Assembly (NCBI GenBank): GCA_958298945.1
Contig: OY282605.1
Span: 114,634,267-114,698,266 of the forward strand
From: Atherix ibis
Taxonomy: Eukaryota > Arthropoda > Insecta > Diptera > Athericidae
Direction: 5' to 3'
Length of the DNA stretch: 64,000 bases
Shown here: positions 12,080 through 24,244 of the stretch, one piece after another
How positions within the stretch are numbered: position 1 is the stretch's first letter
Layout of the letters: each line of letters starts with the position of its first letter
Made by a program: the position numbers and the translations under genes
The notes under the pieces: generated by a model
What the model was told of the DNA's origin: nothing
The model's input: the letters and a program-made list of their open reading frames with translations, nothing else
Database searches by the model: none

Positions 12080-12430
12080 TGTAGAGGTAGGCCTCACAAA
12101 AATGCTATTGCAAGCAATCGTAAAACGTTTGCTGACTGAATGGAATATTACATGCCAAAATGGTGAGGAAATGATCATGAATAATAGTTGCTATATCGAC
12201 GAGTGCATTGCATATAGTGAAAAATTTTGTGAATTTTCGTATTGGTTTTATTGTGTCGGTGGATTTTTTAAAAATAATAATATCAGACTTGTTGGTCCGC
12301 CATGGAATTGTGTGGTATTGGCTTTGTCTTCGTTTGCGATGCGTATGATTACCTGTCATTTCGAAATGATTGCCAATAAAAATTAATGATCGTTTACTAT
12401 ATTCAATGATCAGATCGATTGATTGCATTT
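12080..12430. other. Island of higher-complexity DNA, open on both strands
   Basis: This stretch is less AT-rich and less repetitive than its flanks. It is open for 94 codons on the plus strand (12102-12386) and 107 on the minus strand (12105-12428). Neither translation resembles a family I know, and both have ordinary composition. It could be a conserved non-coding element, a single exon or chance. I make no functional call. Confidence 0.3.
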
Positions 12431-12469
12431 ATTCTCTCATGACCACCTAGCAAATAATAAAGAGGGCCT

Positions 12470-12560
12470 AACAGCAACTAACTAACTAATTCTTTGATTG
12501 ACTGACTAACTTACTTCCTTTTTCATATTAAATACAAGTTCCATCCATCCTTCCTTAATC
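12470..12560. repeat. Degenerate tetranucleotide (AACT)n-like repeat
   Basis: Short runs of actaacta followed by gactgactaac and ccatccatccttcc, a decayed simple-sequence stretch. Confidence 0.5.
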
Positions 12561-12975
12561 GATCGATCGTCTCATTCAAATTATTTTCCATTCCAGCACG
12601 ATTCAATTCGATTCTCTGTAATTAGTTTCAATTAAAATTAAGAGCAAAGAATATACTACGGAAGAAAATCAAAACTCTTTAAATTTTCTTTTTTATCGAA
12701 TATTATTCATAGTAAATAATCAAGTTTGTATTACAAAAAAATACACACTACATTAAAGATTTCATGGTTTAAACTGTACTCTGAATTGTACTATCATTTC
12801 CATTTGTTAAACAAAATTTTATTTATGGTGAAATTTATTTATTGTTTATTTAAGATGAAAGTATGTAACCACCAAATAGGTCTACAAAAAAAAATTTTTT
12901 TTGTTATAAAAATATAAAGTTTTATATTTTTACTAACTTGTGCAAAAAAACAAAGTAACAAACTATGATGAATTT

Positions 12976-13240
12976 CGAAACTTCCCAAAGCGCGCGAAAT
13001 CGAGAATTGGTGATGTTAATCGGCCTCCAAGATCGCACAATTTGACGCTGTTGGAATTTTTATATTTCAAAATTCATATTTACGCAGATAATTCTTAAAC
13101 TTTAAAGCATTTCCAAAGTACATCTGTCAAAAAATTGCCGAATTACAGTCTATAATGTGCTGTTATTCGACCAATACTTGACGCATAACTTCTTGTGCAC
13201 CTGCGATACGTTCTTGCCTTTTCGGAAATAATACAATAAA
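12976..13240 (+). pseudogene. R10: DD41D transposase C-terminal fragment
   Basis: The plus strand reads NFPKRAKSRIGDVNRPPRS and HNLTLLEF, then HIYADNS, matching the segment around the third catalytic residue of DD41D elements (SRxGDxNWPPRSCDLTPLDF in better copies). The third acidic position reads E instead of D. It has no terminal repeats and no upstream domain nearby. Confidence 0.65.
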
Positions 13241-13416
13241 ATATGTCTAAAATGCACGTCTTATCCTTCCATTTTTAAATTTGGATGAAAACAAAACTAA
13301 ATATCTAAACGATACATTTTTTTTACTAAATTAAAGGTGGTGATCTAAAGAATAGGAAAACAATATAGGTTAGGTGCTTTAAATACGTTGACATAACAAA
13401 AGGATGTGCTAATATA

Positions 13417-14707
13417 GGGTTTTCCAATAAGAGTGATATGATTTTTAAGTAACGTTTCGGGCATTTGTAATATGTCATGATCTGTCTTTTTTTCATTGTA
13501 TTTAGTAATGTTTTCAATTTTATCATGAAAAAATATACGCAAGAACAACGTTTACAAATCATTCAATTTTATTATCAAAATAATCGTTCTCCAATTGCAA
13601 CTTTTCGTACACTTTTACCATTTTATGGTCATAATAATCGTCCAACTGTGCTCGCTATTCGTCGAATTGTTAAAAATTTCGAGCGTACATTTTCTTTACA
13701 TAATATTTAAGTGCCAATAAGACAAAGAACCGCTCGAAGTAATGAAAATATTGCTGCCGTTCAGGCAAGTGTTGCTGAAGACCGGAATTTGTCGATTCCA
13801 AGACGTTCTCAAGAATTTGGACTGTCTCAAACCACAACCTGGCGGATTTTGAGAAAGGATTTGGGCTTGCATCCATATAAAATTCTTATCACTCAAGAAC
13901 TGAAGCCATTGGACAACCGTAAACGTCGTGAATTTGCTGATTTTATCTTGGAACCACTTGAATTGTTGGTGCGGTAAATAAACCAATGAGGCTCACTTTC
14001 ACCTGACTGGCGCGGTAAATAAACAAAACTGTCGATTCTGGTGCAAAGAAAATCCACAAATTATTCATGAACACCCATTACATTCACCTAAATTGACAGT
14101 TTGGTGTGGTTTTTGGTGTGGTGGAATCGTCGGTCCGTACTTCTTTCGAAATGAAGCTGGTAGCACCGTTACTGTCAATGGAGAGCGGTGTACCATAGAT
14201 CGATGATAACCAACATTTTATGGCCGAAATTGGAAGAAGTTGATCTTGACAACATTTGGTTCCAACAAGACGGGTCTACGTGCCACACAGCACGTGCAAC
14301 AACCGAATTATTGAGAGAAAAGTTTGGAGATTCGATTATTTTAAGAAATTGTGACATTGAATGGCATCCAAGAAGTTGTGATTTAACACCATTAGACTAT
14401 TTCTTGTGAGGTTATTTGAAGTCATTGGTCTTTAGTAATAAACCAGACTCTCTTCAAGCTTTAGAAGTCATTATTAAACGTGCTATTCATGACATACGAC
14501 TTGATTTAGTGAAAAAAGTGCTTGAAAATTGGGTTCATCGAATTCGTTCCTGCAAAAGAAGTCGTGTAAGCCATTTGAATGACGTTTTAGTTAGAACTTA
14601 ATTGTATTGATTTTACTATACAATAAATAAAAAACATTTGAATTTCCTTAACAAGTAATGTGTTTTTAAAAAAAAAGAAATCATATCACTCTTATTCGAA
14701 AACCCTT
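13417..14707 (+). mobile_element. R1: DD41D (rosa-type) element with both terminal repeats
   Basis: Left terminus gggttttccaataagagtga after TA (13415-13416); right terminus is its inverted form, cactcttattcgaaaaccc, ending near 14707 before TA. Length about 1.29 kb. It encodes the transposase at 13525-14601. A second copy with related ends lies at 17.2-18.3 kb. Confidence 0.88.
13525..14601 (+). pseudogene. DD41D transposase, disrupted
   Basis: The ATG opens MKKYTQEQRLQIIQFYYQNN, an N-terminal helix-turn-helix domain. A TAA at 13708-13710 interrupts the same frame, followed by a second DNA-binding half (SIPRRSQEFGLSQTTTWRIL). The catalytic-1 motif reads TNEAHFHLTG where SDEAHF is expected, so D appears changed to N; the preceding bases hold a second copy of gcggtaaataaac, which points to a local duplication. 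WFQQDGSTCHTA carries catalytic-2 and RSCDLTPLDYFL catalytic-3. Counting between the two aspartates gives 41 residues, hence DD41D. A TGA follows DYFL where W is expected. The protein cuts and pastes the element in living copies; this one is dead. Confidence 0.85.
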
Positions 14708-14752
14708 TACCATCTATTGACAAAATCCTCAATCACTTAGTTGCCAACCCAA
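14708..14752 (-). mobile_element. Terminal fragment of a mariner
   Basis: On the minus strand the sequence reads ttgggttggcaactaagtga and continues into tttgtcaatagatggtaaa, the kind of terminal repeat seen in several insect mariners. Only about 45 bp are left and the fragment abuts the right end of the DD41D element. Confidence 0.55.
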
Positions 14753-14867
14753 TAACAAATATGATGATTTTGAATACAAAAAATTATGCAAATGTGGGCG
14801 ATCATAAATGCTCGACTGTTTCACATAATTTCGACTACCTATCAGTTGATATCAATGATTTTAGAGA

Positions 14868-15275
14868 ATAAAAAGCAAATTTCTACTAGTTTTGTTATTA
14901 AAGCACATGGTTTTAATTATTTTTTTTTACTATAATAACAATAGTATTGAAATATTAATGGTAGTTTTGAACTTTATTTAAGAAAACACAAAATTATTGC
15001 AGTATATTTTTTGCAATCAAGAAAATTTATTAATTATGCAAATTATTTTCATAGCAAATCGTAAAATCAATTAGAATTTTAAAAAAGAGAGAAAAACTTC
15101 TGATTGGCCACCTACAGTGTTTTTATTTTTAAGGAAAAATATCGAAAACAACACGACTTGTTAATTTATATTAAAATATTTTGTGTTTTATTCACTATTA
15201 TATATATTTTTCTAGTTTATACTATAAATAAAATTTTTGAAAAATTTTACAAAAAATATACTATAAATTTTGAAA
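14868..15275 (-). repeat. Dispersed repeat, copy B (inverted partner of 5234-5660)
   Basis: The reverse complement of this stretch aligns with 5234-5660 across blocks such as ctgtaggtggc, ataatttgcataattaat, ctgcaataattttgtg and ataacaaaactagt. The pair is in opposite orientation and about 9.3 kb apart. Both copies lie in AT-rich DNA without genes. Confidence 0.7.
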
Positions 15276-17208
15276 AAAAATCTAAATTTAATATAATTTT
15301 TATTAAACTTTACTTTCCAAAGTACAAATTGAATACAGCTTCACCTAGTACAAACGGCAAAAATTTCAAACTTGCTACCGGAAAATTCACCACTCACTCA
15401 CTCACTCATAGTTCAATTTCACCAAAAACCAACGAACTGTCATTATTTGGATGACTTTGTTGGTCAAATATTATCGCACTGCATGACCGATCTTTGTATA
15501 TATTGTACAACAAATGTCAGATCAATAATAATGAAGTTTCCTCTTTGACTTTTTTTCTTCTCTTTATAATTTTTCTTTTTCATTTTAACATCGTTTCGAT
15601 TTCTATTTCTCGAATAGGATTAATGCTAATCTTTAGAAGTGAGTCGGATTCACAAACAAAAAGTGTAGAAAAATATTTGTCAGTGTATAAAAAGAAATAA
15701 ATAAATAAATAACAACAACAACGAGTTTAGGATAAAAAAAAAATTTACTCTAGAAAAATTCGGAGAGGTAAAAAAAAAATGATTAAGGAAAAAAATACCC
15801 ACAAACAAAGCGCATCTTTTACTTAACGAAATCCATAGAAGATTGCCCACAGAAAAAAAGCTCACTTTCAACTTATAGCCTCAAGTGACCACAGCTAATA
15901 TGACTTTTTATAAACAAACTTGGCCGCCACCTTGCGTATACGATCGAATACCAAACAAAATCGACATTTTAGTTTTCAACTTTTTATTCTTTAGGAATTT
16001 ATTAAATTTTTTGTATTTTTTTTATCGATTATATGTTTTTGTTTGTTGGTGTTGTTTTTTTTCTGTTTACTTTTGAGTAAAGATTCTGTTTTCTCTAATT
16101 TTCTTCTATTTTCTCTGGAACACACTATTTACTTCTCTTTCTTGTTTGGCGTTTATTTATCTAACAACTTATTTTGTTTATCTTACAAAAAAAAAAATCC
16201 ATTCTTTTTAATTTTTTTTTTATTCAACATTTATACTTGTAAGTTAAGGGGAATAGCTTAACAGCATACAAATGCATATGAATATATTGTGAATCATCTA
16301 ATTTGATAAGTGGGACATAGCACTTGTGACAGATTGAGACCAAAGTCTTTGGCTCTTAAAATATTCCATGTTTTGATAGGTGCATTCAGGTCGGACATTT
16401 TATAATTAAATACTTTTGTCCAGTGAAACGATATCGATAAGAATCTCTGACGATTTAATTTTCAATTTTTTCTTCTTCTATTTCTTATTATTATTATTTA
16501 TTCTATTATTAAGATTTTTGTTTTTTAAATTCCTTTTTGCTCATTTAATATTTATTGAGTATTTGTTATTGTACTCGTATTATTGAATATCTTTAGTTTG
16601 ATTTATTGATTCCTTAATATGTTGATTGTTAGTATACATTAAGCCTAGTAAATTGGCTGATTAGTAGTCGCTAAAATGGATCAATCTAAAGTAATATTTC
16701 ATATTTGATCTGTATATATCTGCTATTTGAAATATTTAATAGTTAACTATAAATATTGTTAATACTGTACGTTTTTTAATAATATAAGTAACAATACATA
16801 CTCGTATTAAGGGTTAACTACTATTTATGTTTGAATTGATATTAATTAAAATCTTTTTCTATAAAATCGATAACAATTTACAAACAAACAAAAAACTGTC
16901 TTCTTGTTTTTAATGTGAACTTTTTAAAATACAAATTGGATTGATGTTTATCTGAAGACTTTTGGAAAATATTATTTCACTTGAGTTTTATCGAAACTGA
17001 TTAGGAAAGTCGATTGATTGTATATGATAACAATTTTTCTTTTGGGTTTCTTCATTTTTTGTTGTTGTAATAACTTGACAAATAGGAAGAAGAAGCTTCT
17101 CTACTTTATAGAATTCTATTCTAAATTCCTAATAGATGTCACGGTTAGTATCTTTTTTATCGCCGACGAGTGCTTTTTGTGAGAGTATACGAATAAATTT
17201 GTTGCACA
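15276..17208. other. AT-rich DNA without recognisable gene
   Basis: Poly(A/T) tracts and short low-complexity frames only. A segment near 16330-16420 faintly recalls DD41D text on the minus strand, but too weakly to call. Confidence 0.5.
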
Positions 17209-18307
17209 GAGTTTTTCAATAAGAGTGGTAAATAAAACAAAAAGGAAATATGGCAGAGCAAAATATATTTTTTTTTTAAGTAATTATGTTTAAAAATAAC
17301 ATTATTCAAATTGCTGCTTCTGCTCCGTTTATAGTAAATCCGAACTTATTTCATGGATTTGGCGTTCAATAGTTAATTTTTAATGCGTCAAAGTTTACTG
17401 ATGACTTCGAATAACCTCACCAAGTAGAAGTTCATAGGTGCTAAATGACAATTTCTTTGAGACCATTGCACATTTGTAAAAGTTCGCCAAAGTTTTTCCC
17501 CAATAAATTGTTTGTGACATGAGCTGTGTGGCACGTAGTGCCGTCTTGCTGAAACCACATATTTGTTAAATCGGTATCTTTTAATTTAGGCTAGAAAGAG
17601 TTCATTATCATCGATTTGTACCGCTCACCTGATTCCTCATTTAAAAAAAAAAATAAAGACTGATGATGCCACCCATACCAAACGGTCAGTTTTCAGAATT
17701 TAAACGATCCTTGTGAATAATTTGTGGATTGGCTTCATTCCAGTAATAACAATTTTATTTATTCTTCGATTTTTGGAAAAATCGGTATTATTTTCAAGTA
17801 ATGCCAGAGTGAAATCAGTAAATTCACGGTGTTTGTGATAGTCCAACGGCTTAATTCTTAGGTGAAAAGAATTTTGTAAGAATGTAAGCCCAACACCAAC
17901 TGACATCTCGTTGAAATCGATAAAATTTGGTCTTCATCAACACTTGTCTGAACGGCAGCTTCGAGCGGATCTTTAGTTTGCTGGCAAGCGTGCATTTTGT
18001 AAAGAAAGATTGCCATCAAAACTTTCAACAGTTTGACGAATAGCGAGCAGACTAGGCTTTTTAAGAGGTCTTAAGAAACTCTTAGAATTATCCAATTTTT
18101 TATAGAAATAATCGTGCTTTTATAGCAACTGCACGATAAGTTGCAATAAAAACACGATTATTGTGATAAAAAAATTGAATAATTTCCAAGAGTTTTTTGA
18201 GACGTGCAATAGACTGCAAAACTTACTGAATACAAATGACAGTTGACATTTCAAATATGGTCAGATGGTCCATTTTGATAATATATCACCCCTATTGAAA
18301 AACCCCT
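17209..18307 (-). mobile_element. R2: DD41D element, strongly decayed
   Basis: Termini gagtttttcaataagagtgg (left) and cacccctattgaaaaacccc (right) are inverted and related to those of the copy at 13.4 kb. The right end is followed by TA at 18308. On the minus strand, MWFQQDGTTCHTAHVTNN near 17520-17570 marks the catalytic-2 region. The rest is fragmented by stops and indels, and the region around catalytic-3 is not recognisable. Length about 1.1 kb, shorter than the 13.4-kb copy. Confidence 0.75.
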
Positions 18308-18309
18308 TA

Positions 18310-18490
18310 CAAGTGGATTATAATAAAAGTATAGGCGAGAGTTAAATTTTTTATAACGAGTAATACATAAACCACGCACAAAGAGGACATTTAAGTAACG
18401 GAAAATAAAAGGGGCATCGGTTATTTTACAGTTGATCCCCATAGTTCTAGTCCATAGGTTCAGATAGGTTTTAAAATTTTATTAAATGAA
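18310..18490 (-). pseudogene. L7: Jockey-type reverse transcriptase C-terminal fragment
   Basis: The minus strand reads KPI-TYGLELWGSTVK then ITDAPFIFRYLNV and RYKKFNSRLYFYYNPL across two frames. This corresponds to the KPIWTYG..LWG, ITNAPWYV and SRL.NHPN segments at the C-terminus of Jockey-clade reverse transcriptases. It abuts the end of the DD41D copy at 18307. Confidence 0.65.
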
Positions 18491-18494
18491 ATGT

Positions 18495-18665
18495 GAAAGA
18501 AAAGTAATGAGACTGACTTTTTTCAAAGTAGTTCTCTTGGGCGACTATACATCGACAGATGCGTTATTTCTACTCTTTGTAATAGTACTGAAAGGCTTCA
18601 ATTGCCTTTAGCTTCTCGGTTACACTCATTTTGATGTTATTGAGAGTACGAAGATGTTTTGGGAG
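18495..18665 (-). pseudogene. Mariner transposase C-terminal fragment
   Basis: The minus strand reads NNIKMSVTEKLKAIEAFQYY, resembling the last 40-50 residues of SETMAR/GVQW-like mariner transposases (ENIxxNVTxxLKAIPxExFQxCYQxW). Downstream in sense is a tail with agtctcattacttttc. No other part of the element is seen. Confidence 0.45.
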
Positions 18666-19057
18666 GGGTGGGGGGCGGGGAGGAAAGAATCGCAGAAACA
18701 CCTTTTTCCGATAAAAACTTATTGTTGGAGATGGTCGTGTGACAAGGGAGTTGTCACGGAGGAGCATCCTAGTGTTGTAATATATAATTTGATGCAAAAT
18801 ACTCTTTCTGAGCCTTTTAAATCCTTTTTTCTTTGAAAAAAAAAATTCTTCGTTTTAAAATTTTTTTAAAACTATTTCTCATTTTCGTTAGTTTTAAATC
18901 AAAAAAAAAGCCTTATGCCCTTAGGTTCGTTGCAACTTAACTGAAAATATGATGAACCACAAAAACGCATTACAAAATATGGAGAGCAATTCCATACTTT
19001 TGTCAGATCGCTTTCAGCCTCACTACACTTCTAAAAAAACCCTTTCACTGAACAATA

Positions 19058-20323
19058 CGAGGGTCATTCAACAAGTACTTAGCCTCACCGCCCAATGGAA
19101 CTGCTGTCACCATCGTACAGTACATTCTTTTAGTAGCCTACTGTCAAAGTTTCAGTCGATTCCCTTCATTAGTTTTGTTTTGAGAGCCTTTGAAAGCGAG
19201 CGTGTCGGTCGGTTGCACAAAAATGGAAAAAGAACAATATCGTTCGGTGATTAGATTCTTGTTTTTGGAAGGGAAAACGCGCAGCGAAATCAAAGATCGC
19301 ATGGATGCTGTGTATGGTGACTCTTCTCACGACCGTCAAGAAATTGGTTCAACGAGTTTGTTCGTGGCGGCACGTCAGTTTTTGATGAGCCACGCCCAGG
19401 TGCCCCGAAAACGGCTGCTACAGAGGAAAACGTTAAAAAAGTCCACGATCTCGTGTTGGCAGACCGTCGATTGAAGGTTCACGAGATAGCTGAGACTATG
19501 GGCATCGCAGTAGAAACGGTGCATCATATTCTACACGAAGAACTGGGCATGAGCTGTCGGCGCGATGGGTGCCGCGTTTGCTCACATCGGAAAACAAGCG
19601 CAACCGTGAGACCACATCGGCGACGTGTTTGGCGCTGTTTCAGCGCAATCCAGCAGAGTTCTTGCGTCGTTTCGTGACCGTCAGCGAAACATGGATTCAC
19701 TGGTACACACCAGAGACCAAGGAACAGTCGAAACAGTGGACTTCACCCGGCGAACGTGCTCCGAAGAAGGCGAAGACTGTTCGATCGGCCGGAAAGGTGA
19801 TGGCCACCGTTTTCTGGGATTCACAAGGTGTGATCCACATCGACTACCTCAAGAAGGGTAAAACAATCACGGGGCGCTACTATGCTGACTTATTGGGCCG
19901 ATTTGATGTCGAATTGAAGAAAAAGCGGCCCCGCTTTACGAAGAAAAAAGTGCTGTTCCACCACGACAACGCGCCGGCTCACACTTCCGCCGTCGCCATG
20001 GCCAAATTGGTCGAATTGCGCTACAATTTGCTGCCCCATCCACCGTACTCTCCAGATTTGGCCCCCTGTGACTACTTTTTGTTTCCAAACCTGAAAAAAT
20101 CACTCGCCGGGAATAGATTTGGGTCGAATGAGGAGGTCATCGTCGCCACGGAGGCCTATTTTGCTTCCCTCGAGAAAATGTATTTTTTGGATGGGTTAAA
20201 AAAGTTAGAGCATCGTTGGGCCAAGTGTATCGAGCTTGAAGAAGATTATGTGGAAAAATAAATTGTCACCTTTCCAAAATTTTCGTTTTTCTTTTGTAGG
20301 CTAAGTACTTGTTGAATGACCCG
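19058..20323 (+). mobile_element. M7a: full-length mariner (DD34D) with TA flanks
   Basis: Inverted ends cgagggtcattcaacaagta and tacttgttgaatgacccg, flanked by TA at 19056-19057 and 20324-20325; length 1266 bp. A sister copy of almost the same length lies inverted at 54.9-56.2 kb. Much of the element is less AT-rich than its surroundings. The transposase looks like the mellifera-type mariner lineage, which is my inference from overall similarity. Confidence 0.92.
19223..20261 (+). pseudogene. Mariner transposase M7a, two frame lesions and D-to-S at catalytic-1
   Basis: Starts MEKEQYRSVIRFLFLEGKT (first helix-turn-helix). Compared with the copy at 55 kb it has a net 7-bp loss near 19320, after VYGDSS, and a 4-bp loss near 19550 between LGM and the PRLL segment. 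Together these account for its 1039 nt against an expected 1050. From about 19569 on the frame is clean. Catalytic-1 reads FVTVSETW, where the sister has FVTVDETW, so the first metal-binding aspartate is serine. Catalytic-2 (HHDNAPAH) and catalytic-3 (APCDYFLF) are intact, 34 residues apart. It ends HRWAKCIELEEDYVEK. Confidence 0.9.
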
Positions 20324-20329
20324 TAACTT

Positions 20330-20560
20330 ACTTATATTATTGTCCAGTGAGAGAATTTATTAAGTTAGAGTCCTTGAAGTCTCGTATTACGATTATAAGT
20401 GAAACGCTTATCAATTTAAAATGCAAATATAAATTTGTAAGAAAAAAATGGGACCAAGAATACTTTCTTGAGGAATACCAGCATGAATAGGAAGCAATTC
20501 AGAATAATTTAGAATTTTAACCACTTCTAAATAAAATGCTGTGAAATTTATTATTTAAGA
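20330..20560 (-). pseudogene. L5: Jockey-type reverse transcriptase fragment
   Basis: The minus strand reads LLPIHAGIPQESILGPIFFL, the motif B region (AGVPQGSxLGPxLY) of non-LTR reverse transcriptases with G changed to E. Flanking frames are broken. It lies directly beyond the right end of the mariner at 19.1-20.3 kb, so the mariner may have landed in it; the continuation on the other side is not clear. Confidence 0.6.
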
Positions 20561-23500
20561 ATAATACCATCACAGTTGATATCTTGATAAGAAAAGTTTT
20601 TCTTTTGTAAAAAAAAAATGTCAGCAAATGGCAGTCATAAGTAAAAGTTACAATATTTCCTATTTTAATTAATATATTGTAGTTTTCATAAATTAATAAA
20701 AAAAAAGATTATCTACAAATATTCTCCCCTAAAGTCTTTTTTAATCAGATACTGATGGAAATAACAAAAAAAAAAAATAATAGATAAATTGAAAATTGGT
20801 GAATAGAAAAAAAATGGACTCTTAGAAGATAAAACTCTCTACCAAATATCTATATTTTCATTATATTTTAATTAAATTTTTGCCAAATATCTAAATTGAA
20901 AGTTTTAATTTGAAATTGTTCTATTTAAAAGAGCTGTTTTTTTTCTTCTTCTGTCTTTTGTCAAGAAATAGGAGATGGTAGTAGTGTGTCTACTAGTATT
21001 AATGATAAACCACAGCGGCGTACTTCGTTTAATGAAAATTTCAAAATCATAGTTCACCGAAATTATTTCATTAACATTGAAAATAATGTGGAAATTTTTT
21101 TTGCACGTTTTTTCCTGAATTTTTTCAAACAATATTTTCCAATTAATCATTTTAACATGTGATGGCAATACGACTATATTGGGTTGGTCAATTCTTGGAC
21201 TTGTTAATAATTGTTTTAGAAGATTATTAGCACTGGGTGTGTGTATGGGTAAAAAAATGTACCTTTTTTACTACAAGTGCTATTGTTATTTTATTCTAGC
21301 TGCCGTCACTATTTATTTTGGGATATTTTCATCAAAATTACTTATGCCAACATACTATTAGTCAGTGTTAAATTGCATGTGATGGTAGTGAGATTTAAGT
21401 AGATGATGATGAAGCGTAATAAATTCGAATATCCAACAAAAAGATTAATATCCGACTAAACTGGACATTGAAAATATTTTCCAAAAACCATCTGAGACGA
21501 AAAGATGAAAAGGGGGAAAAAAATGCGCCAAAGGAATAACTACCGAAAATCCCAGTATCTGCAGTATTTCTTTGGTATAAGAAAAGATACCCACTTCGAA
21601 ATGGAAAGAATTTCACCAAGAATAACCGGAAGCTGTCAATGTTGAAGATTTGGCATACCTACCGTGCCATGTCGATTTGAACGCATGGTTAGCCCCATAA
21701 AATCATAAATAGCTTTTTAATGGGTCCACGTTTTCTAGTTATCCACATGGTTAGTGGTCGGCTGAGAGGCTCCTCTGAGGTCATTTCAGTTAATGAGCAT
21801 TGTAGGCTATGAAAAAAATATTATACCAAGTTGAGTTTTCAAAATCCACGATAGTGTAGAAGCAGAAGACTGACTGACTACTCGTAAATCCTAGCCCAGA
21901 CAATTTATCATCATCCAAATATGGAGTGCGCATGGCTTGTGGTCGACATACGAGTGAGTATGTACATGAGATGTGGTGCCACGTTTCTTAAAAATATTTA
22001 AACAATTTTTTTTTTATTCAACTATTTTCTTTTCTTTTTTAAGTTAATTATTTTAATAGAAGATAAAATTTACTAAATTTAATCCACAACCCTCATACTA
22101 TCTGTCAAATTATAATGTTCTCAAGTTGTCAGCTTTTTTTGTTAGCATATCTGAAAAATTTATTATATTTTAAAGATATTTTTTTCTTCTTCTTCTTCAA
22201 ATAAGTATTCATATGTGGATAATTTAAAAAAAAAATCATTGAGCGTAAAAATTGGGTCAAAATTCATTAACGTATTACGGATGCACTGTTTGATGAAGAG
22301 AATTTTTTTTCTTTTTTTTTTACTTCAATTTTTCTGTAAAAAAAAATTTTTTTTTGGTTGCAATTTTTAAAGATTTTTTGGCACATTTTCTTTGTAAATA
22401 TTTAACTAATGACTTTTCATCGAATAGATATAGTTAATTATGATATCAAAATTTAATTCGAAATGATTTAGTAGAAAGACAAAAGGGAAATTAATAGTAG
22501 GGGATCATTAGTAAGGGGTTTAGTGGGGGAGGGGTGTTAGCATAAAAAGGTCTACTCTTTTTTTTTTTTAGATATGATAATTGTAAAGTAGTGTAGACTA
22601 TATAGTCGAGCAGATATTTAAGTAGCATCTATCCATATAAGCATAAGCACTGAACTACATGTTTGCCTTTTATACCATACGTCAATGATAGCTTCCTGTT
22701 TCCTTCTATTCATGGAAATGCTAATGAGTTTCGAGCCCCAACAATTCACTGTTGAGAGTTTATAGATAATCCAACTCCATGTTCAGTAGTGTGTGCTACT
22801 TTTTCTTCTCCCTATCTTACCAATTGACTCTTTTTTTTTTTGCTTCGAAATATTCTCTTCAAAATTGCCAAAAGACTTATTTAAATCCTAAAATGAATTT
22901 ATACCTTAAATAGCCTTTATATGAGAAATAATTTGCATAACAGATACTTGTCCACAATCGGTAAATAGGAGTACTGCCCGTTTTAAGATGGTTGGTTTGG
23001 TTTTAAGTATGTATAAGATGAATAGAAAAGAAAAAAATCTCGCCTACCCAAGGGAATTAACCATAAAATCTTCTTTTGTATACAATATTTTTTTTTTCTT
23101 TCACAAGATTGATATCGTGATGAGGTAGTCTTTTGTCTTGGGACCGGATCCAATTCAGGTGCCGGGAAACATAAAATTCGGTCAATTTGATTGTTGTTGT
23201 GTTGTTGTTTGTTTTGCCATTTCATTATTTTTTTAATGAACATTTATTATTACATATTTTTTTCTTTTGATCAAAGAATCTTTTCTTGAAACTTTACACT
23301 AAAGCCAGTAATCAACCAACCACCTTATAAACAAATGATGATCTCTTATTTTTTTTTTATTAAAAAAATTTTCTTGTTATGATTTTGTATAATAGCTTTT
23401 TGACTACTGTTTTGCCATCATACATTTTTTAGCTACCAAAAATATAAAAAAAAATCCCCTTCCACCTACCTCCCCTAAGCAACGTAGGTATCTAAAATGT

Positions 23501-24240
23501 TTCTTTCGTTAAGTAGCTAATCTTTCGAAAATTGTTGCTATAATTCTTATTATTTTCATCTACAGATTTTTTGGTTTTTCTTACCATGTTCTCGGGAGTT
23601 TGCAATTTCCGCTTTTTTTTATTATCCATTTTATAATTAATTAATTTTCTCCAAACACTTATTCTATGTGTACATATTCGTAAGATTCTCATTTCCTTTT
23701 AATCATTTCATTATGGTTGTGCTATTATTATTATTATTTTTTTCTATTGCTTTCTTCAAATAATTTTATTAACTTTTTTCTTATATGTTTACATTAGTTT
23801 ATTGCTTGAAATATTGTTTATAAAGAGTACATCAATGTTGACAGATACAGTATTTTTGCTGTTCTTTTTTTTTGTATGTGGCAATATTTGCCCAAAAAAA
23901 AAATTAGTACATTTAATTAAGAGAAATTTTCTCTTTATTAATTAGCTTGCAAAAATACATATCGTAACTTTTCAAATTTGTCTAAAATTTCATATAATTT
24001 TCTTTAAATTTAAACTGAATTTGACTAATAAAGAATATCTGATATTGAAATTTTCTGAAATCTGGACGATAAATTGACTTTGCTTAAAGAATGAAAAAAA
24101 AAATTATTTTCGATCAATGCAGAAATATTGTAACAAGCATATATGATGATAAGGACATTAAAGAGTTATCTAATTTGTGCTTTGACATATAAATATTTGG
24201 ATTTTAATTAACATCCTCTTTTATTATATTAACAGATAAT
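20561..24240. other. AT-rich DNA without recognisable gene
   Basis: Mostly low complexity. Islands of more complex sequence occur near 21370-22000 and 22600-22800 without recognisable coding content. ttgggttggtcaattc at 21180 resembles a mariner end but has no partner or transposase. Confidence 0.5.
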
Positions 24241-24244
24241 AAAA

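Noticed and set aside
16296..16440. Possible DD41D fragment on the minus strand (LNAPIKTWNI)
   Set aside because: Only about ten residues resemble the family and the order of other motifs is not found.
21178..21210. Mariner-like end ttgggttggtcaattc
   Set aside because: There is no matching inverted end or transposase text nearby; a 16-base resemblance is too weak.
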